64,000 nt of DNA from JBBQFC01 sp038321615 (GTDB lineage Bacteria; Bacteroidota; Bacteroidia; Flavobacteriales_D; Cryomorphaceae): contig JBBQFC010000001.1 in assembly GCA_038321615.1 (NCBI GenBank), positions 1-64,000 on the forward strand, written 5' to 3'. Positions 27,863 through 35,125 of the stretch are shown one piece after another. The position numbers and the translations under genes are program-made. Below the pieces are notes generated by a model, which did no database searches, had not been told where the DNA came from, and was given only the letters and a program-made list of their open reading frames with translations. Every line of letters begins with the position of its first letter. Positions within the stretch are counted from its first letter, which is position 1.

Positions 27863-28128
27863 ATTGAAATAATTTCGATTTCAGGGCGAGACACCCGAAA
27901 AGATCCCGCTCGCGAGACACGAGCGCGGGCGGCTAAATCCGAATGGGGAGATACACGCGGTGATTTACATCCCGCGAGTGACTTTATGAGTGCACTTATC
28001 GGGCTGTCGATGCTGTCTATCAAATCGAAATAATTCCGAGTTCGGGGCGAGACGCCCGTAAAAATCACACTCGCGAGACGCTGGCGCGGGCGAAGCTAAC
28101 TCCAAATGGGGTTATCGCGGCAAAGAAC
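27807..28128. repeat. Imperfect tandem repeat, two units of about 161 bases
   Basis: CATCCCGCG-G/A-GTGACTTTATGAGTGCACTT begins at 27807 and again at 27968, a period of 161. Similarity continues through CTATCAAAT-GAAATAATT, GGGCGAGAC-CCCG, CTCGCGAGAC and GCGCGGGCG, roughly 80% identical by eye, fading in the last third. Each unit has an internal inverted pair around CGCGAG/CTCGCG. The differences are mostly substitutions, so the duplication is not recent. No coding explanation is apparent. Confidence 0.75.
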
Positions 28129-28140
28129 CGCGATGACCCC
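28108..28140. repeat. Long hairpin, 13-base stem
   Basis: GGGGTTATCGCGG at 28108-28120 pairs with CCGCGATGACCCC at 28128-28140 with a single G-U, loop CAAAGAA. It sits at the right end of the second tandem-repeat unit. It has no T-run on either side, so it does not look like a terminator. Confidence 0.65.
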
Positions 28141-28200
28141 TGATGGGAGCCTTCAGCATTCCAAAAACTGCGGCCTTACCGAAAAGTCAGGCCTGTTTTT

Positions 28201-28250
28201 TTGTTCCCCAATTTCCGCTGCGCGCGAGCTCGACGGAAATTGGGGAACAA
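28201..28250. repeat. Perfect 17-base inverted repeat
   Basis: TTGTTCCCCAATTTCCG at 28201-28217 is the exact reverse complement of 28234-28250, with a 16-base GC-rich centre that itself contains GAGCTC. T-runs precede it and A-runs follow it, so transcripts in either direction would end in a U-tract or start in an A-tract next to a strong stem. It lies between tRNA-His and the tandem repeat. Confidence 0.75.
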
Positions 28251-28282
28251 AAAAAACCCATTTCCTTTGGAAATGGGTTTTT
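28249..28282. terminator. Bidirectional intrinsic terminator downstream of tRNA-His
   Basis: CCCATTTCC, loop TTT, GGAAATGGG (28257-28277) is a perfect nine-pair stem. It is followed by TTTTT on the plus strand (28278-28282), and on the minus strand by eight T (28249-28256 complement). It ends the minus-strand tRNA-His transcript whose 3' end is ten bases away. Confidence 0.75.
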
Positions 28283-28291
28283 GGTATGCTG

Positions 28292-28366
28292 GGTGGAAGA
28301 TGGGGTTCGAACCCACGACCTCCTGAACCACAATCAGGCGCTCTAACCGACTGAGCTACAACCACC
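28292..28366 (-). tRNA. tRNA-His (anticodon GTG)
   Basis: The minus strand folds as a tRNA with D-arm GCTC/GAGC, anticodon stem CCTGA/TCAGG with loop TTGTGGT (anticodon GTG, His), and T-arm GTGGG-TTCGAAC-CCCAT. The extra G at the 5' end opposite C73 is the hallmark of tRNA-His. CCA is not encoded. The acceptor stem is odd: bases 5 and 6 (T, T) face T68 and T67, two adjacent U-U mismatches, whereas a normal relative would pair here. It may still function, or be decaying. Confidence 0.85.
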
Positions 28367-28438
28367 GTGTATTTTAAGTGTGCAAAATTAAACTTTTCAG
28401 GTAACCTGTGGTGCCTTTCTAGAAAAAAAGTCATTTCA

Positions 28439-29920
28439 TTATTCCACAAAACCAAGACCTGCCACCACCCTGGTCTCTGCCAATAATATTCTTTCTTTGG
28501 CAATCAGGTCTACCAATTTCACTTGTGCTTCAATGAGCTTTGTTTCCCTGCTATTCACCAAAAAAAGGCTGCTCTCTCCAATATTGAAAAGTTCCCGCTC
28601 TCCTATGAGCAAACGCTCCAGCAATTCAACATTCAATACAAAAATACTCACTTGATCGCGGGTGTTGGCGAGCTTAACCAAGGTGGAATTTAATTTGGCA
28701 TCAAGCTGAGCGCGCTTGGACTCGAGTTCTAGAGTGGTAAGATCGATTTTCACACGGGTCATGGCCATTTTGCCGCGACCTTCCCGCATGAAAAGTGGTA
28801 CGGCAACCTTAGCGCCAAAGGTGTAATTATTTTCGAAAAAGACCGATTCATTGAAATAGTCTTCAGCGTTGGCCGGACTAATGTTATCTCCAAGTACATT
28901 GTATTTGAGCTCGACCTTTGGTAAAACATATTGGGTGGCCAAGCGCCGTTCGATTTGAAAACTCGATCGCTCCAAATTGAGCTTTTGCAAGTCGGGATGA
29001 AACGGAGTAATAGAAGAAGGGATCAACGAGTCGCTTCCCATTCGTTCGGTTAGGGGCTCAGGTCTCAGACCCGGCGGAATGATAATAGGCTGGATTTCAT
29101 CAGTCCACAGGTATACCGAAGCCATATTTGCCGCGTCAATCCAATTATTCTGCGCTTCTCGCAAGTCAAATAGGCGGGTAAGGACTTGAGTGTACGCTTC
29201 GACAGTGTCGATAGCGGGTAAGTCGCCCAACAGATGGCTTTGAACCACACCTTCGTATCGGGTGGCGGCGAGTACAAGTGCGTCTTCAGCAATTTGCAAG
29301 GTACGATCAAACAGCGCCCACCTATAGTAGGCCGTAGTAGCTTCGTAATAAAGCGCATTGAGCATAGCGATACGGTCGTTTTGACTCATATCTACGCCAA
29401 GTTGCGCTTGGCGAAGCGCAGCTCTGCGCTCATCGAACAGAAAGCCGTTGCCAAGTTGCACACTCAATCCGGCGTTGAATAATCCCCGCGAAGGCACCGT
29501 AGATTCCGGATTGAGAAATACTCCGCCATTGTCTTCATATCCACCCTGTAGGGAAATACCCATCCAGGTCGGAACTTCGATTCCCGCCTGCAGGGCTTCG
29601 TAGTATTCGGTTTCGCTGTACTCTTTCGTCCGGAAATTACCGTAGAGCAGGGGGTCGAACGATCCACGCGACAATCGCACATTGCCTTCGGCTAAATCGA
29701 CACCATAATCGGCGGAGAGTGCCATAGGGTGGTATTGCCGCACCCACCGTATAAACTCGGCATAAGTGAGTACAGAGTCGGAAATATAAGGCTGAAATGC
29801 AGGCTTATCAGCGTTGGCCGATTGACGCAACTCCGGCCTATCGGGTACTTCTACTTGTGCAAAGCAAGACAGCGTGACCCAAAAGAAACTGATCAAAAAT
29901 GTCGTTAACTTTTGATTCAT
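28439..29920 (-). CDS. TolC-family outer-membrane efflux protein
   Basis: 493 residues with a signal peptide ending near CFAQ. It shows the duplicated OEP architecture: long alternating helices (e.g. NALYYEATTAYYRWALFDRTLQIAEDALVLA and LDAKLNSTLVKLANTRDQVSIFVLN) with beta segments between. This protein would form the outer-membrane channel of a tripartite exporter. Its start overlaps the HlyD-like gene's stop in ATGA. The order TetR-ABC-HlyD-TolC on one strand, with overlaps throughout, indicates one operon and one complex. Confidence 0.9.
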   Translation of the reverse strand: MNQKLTTFLISFFWVTLSCFAQVEVPDRPELRQSANADKPAFQPYISDSVLTYAEFIRWVRQYHPMALSADYGVDLAEGNVRLSRGSFDPLLYGNFRTKEYSETEYYEALQAGIEVPTWMGISLQGGYEDNGGVFLNPESTVPSRGLFNAGLSVQLGNGFLFDERRAALRQAQLGVDMSQNDRIAMLNALYYEATTAYYRWALFDRTLQIAEDALVLAATRYEGVVQSHLLGDLPAIDTVEAYTQVLTRLFDLREAQNNWIDAANMASVYLWTDEIQPIIIPPGLRPEPLTERMGSDSLIPSSITPFHPDLQKLNLERSSFQIERRLATQYVLPKVELKYNVLGDNISPANAEDYFNESVFFENNYTFGAKVAVPLFMREGRGKMAMTRVKIDLTTLELESKRAQLDAKLNSTLVKLANTRDQVSIFVLNVELLERLLIGERELFNIGESSLFLVNSRETKLIEAQVKLVDLIAKERILLAETRVVAGLGFVE

Positions 29921-31287
29921 TGCTTTAGCTCAACGTCCTTACCAACAGTTGCTTTGGCATCGTTTAAATCTCGGTAATAATCGGGTGGGAAACCATTGAG
30001 CTGTCGCCACAATTCATACCCCAGCAGCACGTCTTTGAAAAGTAGAATACCATCGGTGCCGGAACCGACGCGCAGTTCTTGCGGCCACGGCTCCGCAGTG
30101 GGGTCGGGAACCACCAAGATCCGGTATTTTCCGTTAGGACTGATAAAATTATCGATGGCAATCACTTCGCCGCCGAATGTACCATTACTTAATTGCGGCC
30201 ATCCGGAAAAGACGATTGCAGGCCAACCATCAAAAATTAAGCGCACGATATTGCCTTTTCGCAAAAGCGGAAAATCGACCGGATCGATATACAACTCCAC
30301 CGCCAAATCATAAGTCGCCGGCATAATACTCACCAAGGCTGTTCCTTCTTTTATCGTTTCGCCAAGACCGGCTTCAATGGCTTGCGTAACATAACCATCT
30401 TGAGGTGCGGTAATGAAATAATTGCCCAGTCGCACTGAATAATTCGAAAACTGGTTCTGCAATTTGGCAACTTCTGCTTCGGTATCATAGAAGGTCGATA
30501 ACGCGGAATTGCGATCCGACCGAGCCTTGCTCATCTTTTCCGCATAGTCGTTTTCAACCGCATCGAGCTCGATACCCGCATTGAGCAATTCATTTCGAGA
30601 AGTGAGTAATTTATTCTCAGCACCAATTAACTTGGCCTTTGTTTCCTGAACCTTCAGTCGTCTACTTTCCAGATCTGTCAATGCTTTTAAGCCTTGCTTG
30701 TATAATTCTTCCATCCGAGCTAAGCGCTCTTCGGCGATCTTGAAATCGACCTTAGCAGCTGTAAAATCAATACTGTCGCTGGTTACTTTTAACCGATTTT
30801 GAACCAATTTATTTCTCGTTTGTTCGAGTTTGTTCAATCTCGATTCGCTCAATGCGGCAATTTGATCAGCCAATGCTTCAGCCTTCTCATTATAGTTAAC
30901 AGCAGCACTCTTCTTACTTTCTATTTGAGAGTCTGTTCGCTCCAAAAGTTTCGGATCAAAATATTCATCCTTGATTTCGGAAATTTGCAAGATCGTATCG
31001 CCTTTCTTAACAAATTCACCTTCGCGGACGTACCACTTTTCCATCCTGCCGGGTATAACACTCTGAACCGTCTGTGGTCGCTGGTCTAGAAAGAGCGTGG
31101 TGAGTTGACCGGGTGCGCGCACGTTTTGTGTCCATGGGAGAAACAACGCCAAGATTGCTACTACCACTACGATAACGAGCGTGCGTAACTTCTTGATCGG
31201 ACGATGGTTGTCGGCTACAGCGGCAAGACTCTCGTACTTCGCGACATAATCTTCTATTTCGATGTTATTATCGGATATATCGAGCAT
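29917..31287 (-). CDS. HlyD-family membrane fusion (adaptor) protein
   Basis: 456 residues. One N-terminal membrane helix (~41-59, TLVIVVVVAILALFLPW), a beta-barrel/lipoyl region (GRMEKWYVREGEFVKKGDTILQI), a long coiled-coil hairpin at ~115-280, and the second lipoyl half (APQDGYVTQAIEAGLGETIKEGTALVSI). This is the periplasmic adaptor that links an inner-membrane ABC transporter to a TolC channel. It overlaps the ABC gene by 20 bases and the TolC gene by 4. The short acidic cytosolic N-terminus is usual for type I secretion adaptors. Confidence 0.92.
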   Translation of the reverse strand: MLDISDNNIEIEDYVAKYESLAAVADNHRPIKKLRTLVIVVVVAILALFLPWTQNVRAPGQLTTLFLDQRPQTVQSVIPGRMEKWYVREGEFVKKGDTILQISEIKDEYFDPKLLERTDSQIESKKSAAVNYNEKAEALADQIAALSESRLNKLEQTRNKLVQNRLKVTSDSIDFTAAKVDFKIAEERLARMEELYKQGLKALTDLESRRLKVQETKAKLIGAENKLLTSRNELLNAGIELDAVENDYAEKMSKARSDRNSALSTFYDTEAEVAKLQNQFSNYSVRLGNYFITAPQDGYVTQAIEAGLGETIKEGTALVSIMPATYDLAVELYIDPVDFPLLRKGNIVRLIFDGWPAIVFSGWPQLSNGTFGGEVIAIDNFISPNGKYRILVVPDPTAEPWPQELRVGSGTDGILLFKDVLLGYELWRQLNGFPPDYYRDLNDAKATVGKDVELKQ

Positions 31288-32992
31288 AACTGTCGTTGCT
31301 TATTAAATCAGTGTAGGAACCATCAAATACCACCATTCCTTTATCGATAAAAAGGGTGCGATTTGCACGCTTTAAAAACTCACTTCCATTGCTGGTGGCG
31401 ATAACGGTGAAGGATTGGGAAAACAAATAATCCAAAAACTTCCGTTGCTCAAATTGATGCAGGGCGGCAGTGTCGTCTTCGAAGAGGATAAGTTTCGGTT
31501 TATATACTACCGCGCGTGCCAGAATGATTTTTGCAGCAAATGATTTAGGTATTCTTTGGCCACCCGAAGAGAGCATAGTGTTAAGACCGTCATCTAGCAT
31601 ATTCATTGGCTCTGTCGCGCTCACAGCTTCTAAAACTTCTGTGACTTCGTCGTCGGTCACACCTTTTTTGCCGAGGGTAATATTTTCACGTAGCGTTCCT
31701 TTAAAGATGGCTTCATGCCAAATATTATCGCCGATGGCTAGACGCAAATGGTCATGACACAAAGCCGAAAGCGGAATTCCGTTGTAAGTAATTCGCCCTT
31801 CATAATGATCGTACAACCCTGTAATGAGTTGGAGAAGCGTTGATTTTCCGCTACCATCTCTACCGGCTATAGCAATCTTTTCTCCAGCCTTCACCGTAAG
31901 ATTGAAGCCATTTATGATGCGCCTTTCCGTTCCAGGGTAGCTAAATCTCAGATCTTCAATTCCTACTTCAAAGGCTTCACAAGCCGATATTATTCTAGGG
32001 TTTCGAACTTTTTCTTCCTCCAATGGGAGATCTATAACGGCTCCAATCTTCTCGACCGAAGTCAATACATCGTACACATCTTCGAGGCCTACTATGAGTT
32101 TCTCGATAGAATTCATAATCAGGATTATGATAATCTCCGCAGCTACAAATTGCCCCAAACTTATTTGCCCGTCTATCAAGAGAAGACTTCCCATTATTAA
32201 AAGGGCTCCGACACTTATTACTTTAAATGCAATCATGGTGCGGAACTGGGTCATTAAGATTGCGAAGTGCTTTTTACGAAAGTAGAGGTAACCCATGACG
32301 AGTTTATCGACCTTTATCAACGGCAGATTCGTGATTCCAGCCAGCTTAAAGGTGCCCATGGTCCTAGCCAACTCTTCGAGCCAATGCGCCACCTCGTACT
32401 TATGAGCTGACTCTTTGAGTGAAGTAACGATACCTATGGGCATGGTATATCGAAAGAGAATATAGAGGGTAAGCAAGACCGCTACTGAGAAAAACAGGAA
32501 AAAGGGATGGTAAACCGAAATCAATATCAGTCCAAAAAACACTTGAAGCGTAGCAGTAGGAAAGTCGACGAGTAGCTTAGCAATGCCTTTTTGAAGGGTC
32601 ACCGTGTCAAAAAATTGGTTCACCATCTCGGGTGCGTACCTATTTTGCATGGCGTCGATCTTAATTCGCGGTAGGCGTATGGCAAACGAAAAGGAAGACT
32701 GAGCAAATATGCGCTGCTGCAATTTTTCCGTTAAGGAGAGCTGTGCAATCTGTATAGCACCCGACGCGATGAGACCCGAGATAACAATTACAATCAATAT
32801 GAACCAAGAAGAAGACACCCGCCCTCCCAAGATAAAATTGAGAATAGCTTGTATGCCCAGTGGTAGAGTAAGCACTATGATACCATTGATCAGGGCGTAG
32901 AACAATATGAGGTACATGATCTTTCGCTCAGAGCGAATAAACCTCCCCAGCCTTTTTACCGGTACCACCGGGTTATATTCAGCTTCAGCCAT
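31268..32992 (-). CDS. ABC exporter (fused membrane and ATPase domains) with altered ATPase motifs
   Basis: 574 residues: a six-helix type 1 exporter domain (~20-310) followed by a nucleotide-binding domain (~340-574), no N-terminal peptidase domain. Walker A is normal (GRDGSGKST, 377-385) and the signature is near normal (SSGGQ, 475-479). Other motifs depart: Walker B reads LILFEDD (501-507), so the Mg-binding Asp is Glu505 and the catalytic Glu is Asp506; the Q-loop Gln is Trp425; the switch His is replaced by Thr533 or Ser534; the D-loop Asp is His512. It may hydrolyse ATP slowly or act differently. Partners are the HlyD and TolC genes downstream, and the likely role is export of a peptide, protein or lipid. 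Confidence 0.9.
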   Translation of the reverse strand: MAEAEYNPVVPVKRLGRFIRSERKIMYLILFYALINGIIVLTLPLGIQAILNFILGGRVSSSWFILIVIVISGLIASGAIQIAQLSLTEKLQQRIFAQSSFSFAIRLPRIKIDAMQNRYAPEMVNQFFDTVTLQKGIAKLLVDFPTATLQVFFGLILISVYHPFFLFFSVAVLLTLYILFRYTMPIGIVTSLKESAHKYEVAHWLEELARTMGTFKLAGITNLPLIKVDKLVMGYLYFRKKHFAILMTQFRTMIAFKVISVGALLIMGSLLLIDGQISLGQFVAAEIIIILIMNSIEKLIVGLEDVYDVLTSVEKIGAVIDLPLEEEKVRNPRIISACEAFEVGIEDLRFSYPGTERRIINGFNLTVKAGEKIAIAGRDGSGKSTLLQLITGLYDHYEGRITYNGIPLSALCHDHLRLAIGDNIWHEAIFKGTLRENITLGKKGVTDDEVTEVLEAVSATEPMNMLDDGLNTMLSSGGQRIPKSFAAKIILARAVVYKPKLILFEDDTAALHQFEQRKFLDYLFSQSFTVIATSNGSEFLKRANRTLFIDKGMVVFDGSYTDLISNDSYARYIR

Positions 32993-33663
32993 TATGCTAT
33001 GGTTCTAAAAACGAGTTCTTTATAAAATAAATAGCGGTGTTCATCATCAGCGCCAAGATCGCTCAAACTTGGTAAATGTTCGGCAAAAAAAAGCTGGCCT
33101 TGGAGCGACTCAATAAGCAGGGTGGCCAAGCTATTGGGGTAAGCATAATGCGGAGCAAAATCTTTGATCAATATGGATAACCTAGCCACCAAACTCTTAA
33201 AATGGTTGTATAATCCTTCCCTGTTTTCATTATCGATTTCCTTGGTGCAATAAGCTTTCGGCGATTCCGAAATAACCACGTGCTGCAAAAGTGCTAAGTC
33301 GAACGGTGCACTCGCCAAAGAACCAAGCCCTTCCGTAATCATGCGGATGCCAGCTTCCAGGCGAAGATCATTCGATTCTATATTAGCCGTACCGAAAGCG
33401 ACCTGGTACTCTAAACAGGCCCAGTACCAGGAAAGGTAATAAAGGAGCAGTCTATTCTTGCTTTCGAAATAGCGGTATATGGCACTCTCGGTGGTGGTGA
33501 TTTCCGCCGATAGCTTTTTGAAAGTGAAGCGCTCCATACCGAGCGTATCGATGAGCGGCAAAGCTTCGCGGAGTATAGCTCGACCGAGATCGCTACTGTT
33601 GGGATCTTTGAGATAGATCTTGTCGCTTACATCGATGCGAATATTAGAAAGTAACTGCGCCAT
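32992..33663 (-). CDS. TetR/AcrR family transcriptional regulator
   Basis: 223 residues. The N-terminal helix-turn-helix (FTFKKLSAEITTTESAIYRYFESKNRLLLYYLSW, ~46-79) is a clear TetR DNA-binding domain; the C-terminal part is the variable ligand domain. Its stop overlaps the ABC exporter start (TAATG), so it is the first gene of the export operon and likely controls it by autoregulation. The ligand is unknown. No obvious palindromic operator is visible in the 158 bases upstream. Confidence 0.9.
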   Translation of the reverse strand: MAQLLSNIRIDVSDKIYLKDPNSSDLGRAILREALPLIDTLGMERFTFKKLSAEITTTESAIYRYFESKNRLLLYYLSWYWACLEYQVAFGTANIESNDLRLEAGIRMITEGLGSLASAPFDLALLQHVVISESPKAYCTKEIDNENREGLYNHFKSLVARLSILIKDFAPHYAYPNSLATLLIESLQGQLFFAEHLPSLSDLGADDEHRYLFYKELVFRTIA

Positions 33664-33821
33664 TCAAATTGCGTATTTTACTCGCAAAAATAAAATAAAA
33701 CTCTCGTTGTGCAAAAGATATTCACGAAAAGAGACGCCAATAGGAATGGGTTGTTGGCATGTCGACGGGTTGCGCGGACAATGGTTGGGGAAACGTGGTG
33801 GCGACGTAGCATGCCGCGCAT

Positions 33822-34544
33822 CTAGAGTAGAACCCCCAAATCCCTTAACCCAATAGGTCGCTCGGTGGTAAAACCTTCGCCAAATGTGGTACCGATCAAT
33901 CTGCCGTACTCGCGAGCGCGAGCCTCCACTACTTTGAGAAATTCGGGAGTCGAAATAGCAGTTACGGGGCCGTCGTCGTGTTTTTCTGAATTGAACTGAG
34001 TGGCGTAGGCTAAAATCGATTTCATTTTAATGTCCCATTCGTCAGTTATATCGACCACGAAATCGGGCTGAATGTAAACGTCCTGTACATAATGGTATAC
34101 CGCCTGTGGCCGCCAAGCTTCAAGCGGCTGTCCTTCACCATCGGCAACGGTCACCGCGCGAAGGCCGCTGATAAAACAGGCATCGCTTACGAGTTTCGCA
34201 GCCCGCCCATGATCGGGATGGCGATCGCTAATGGCATTTCCAATTACGATTTCGGGTCGATAAAGGCGGAGGTATTTAGAAATTGCACGTTGCGATGCTT
34301 CATTGTTTTGAAAAAACCCATCGGCTAAACCAACGTTGTCGCGGACAGTAATACCGAGAATTTTGCTGGCAGCGACGGCTTCCATCGCCCGTAATTCAGG
34401 CGTGCCGCGTGTACCCAGCTCGCCACGGGTCAAGTCGAGAACACCAACTTTTTTACCTTGTTTTATGGCCTTGGCTATGCTCCCGCCAGCACCTAATTCG
34501 GCATCGTCGGGATGAGCTGCGATTACGAGAATATCGAGTTTCAT
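33822..34544 (-). CDS. bshB1: Bacillithiol biosynthesis deacetylase BshB1
   Basis: 240 residues, LmbE/PIG-L family. The zinc site AHPDDAEL (~10-17) and the later HPDHGRA (~113-119) are intact, together with DLTRGELGTRG typical of BshB. The enzyme removes acetyl from GlcNAc-malate to give GlcN-malate, the precursor of bacillithiol, the low-molecular-weight thiol of many Bacteroidota and Firmicutes. It overlaps maf by four bases at the tail of a long co-directional run. bshA and bshC are not in the window. Confidence 0.92.
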   Translation of the reverse strand: MKLDILVIAAHPDDAELGAGGSIAKAIKQGKKVGVLDLTRGELGTRGTPELRAMEAVAASKILGITVRDNVGLADGFFQNNEASQRAISKYLRLYRPEIVIGNAISDRHPDHGRAAKLVSDACFISGLRAVTVADGEGQPLEAWRPQAVYHYVQDVYIQPDFVVDITDEWDIKMKSILAYATQFNSEKHDDGPVTAISTPEFLKVVEARAREYGRLIGTTFGEGFTTERPIGLRDLGVLL

Positions 34545-35125
34545 AGCGCCAAAATAGCTTTTAGTTCGGCGTAAAGCCTATGTGTTGGTAAACCCATAAC
34601 GGTATAAAACGAACCTTCGATTTTTTCGATGGCCATGTAGCCTATCCATTCTTGAATGCCGTAGGAGCCCGCCTTATCAAATGGTTGGTATTTGCGAACA
34701 TACGCGGCGGCTTCAGCCTTCGTGACATTACCAAAATAAACAGTGGCGGCATCGACGAACGCAGATTCTGAAAGCACGGTGCTCAAACAAACTGCTGTAA
34801 ACACGGTATGGCTGCGGCCGCTCAGCGCCAACACCATTTCAACGGCTTCATCCGTAGATTCGGGCTTGTTGAATACCCGATCGCCGAGCCATACCACAGT
34901 ATCGGCTGTGATTAATATATCGGTCGGGGTAAGCTCATCCCGAAAGGCAGCAGCTTTTTTCTTGCAGAGGTATAACGGAATATCACCGCCCTTTAATTCG
35001 GACGAAAAGGCCTCATCCACTTCTTTTGTGCGCATTTCGAAAGGTAAATCCAACCCTTCCATAAGCATTTGCCTACGCGGCGATTTCGAAGCAAGTATGA
35101 GTTTATGACCTTTAAGATCAAGCAA
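34541..35125 (-). CDS. maf: Maf-like nucleotide pyrophosphatase
   Basis: 194 residues. The Maf signature LASKSPRRQMLM is at ~11-22, with EVDEAF, ITADTVVW, KPESTDEAVEML-type and DKAGSYGIQE segments following. Maf proteins hydrolyse non-canonical or dTTP/UTP nucleotides and have been linked to septum control. The frame has no ATG at its beginning: the first plausible codon is TTG at 35125, which overlaps the prenyltransferase gene's end. It overlaps bshB1 by four bases. Confidence 0.9.
   Translation of the reverse strand: MLDLKGHKLILASKSPRRQMLMEGLDLPFEMRTKEVDEAFSSELKGGDIPLYLCKKKAAAFRDELTPTDILITADTVVWLGDRVFNKPESTDEAVEMVLALSGRSHTVFTAVCLSTVLSESAFVDAATVYFGNVTKAEAAAYVRKYQPFDKAGSYGIQEWIGYMAIEKIEGSFYTVMGLPTHRLYAELKAILAL

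Noticed and set aside
27859..28068. Minus-strand frame of 69 codons across the tandem repeat
   Set aside because: Built from repeat and palindromic DNA; both repeat units give similar peptides only because the DNA is similar.
27807..28128. CRISPR array
   Set aside because: Only two long units with period 161, diverged, and no short identical repeats with unique spacers; no cas genes nearby.
28106..28354. Plus-strand frames ending in GVRTHDLLNHNQA-like peptides
   Set aside because: This is the familiar false translation of an antisense tRNA gene (tRNA-His).
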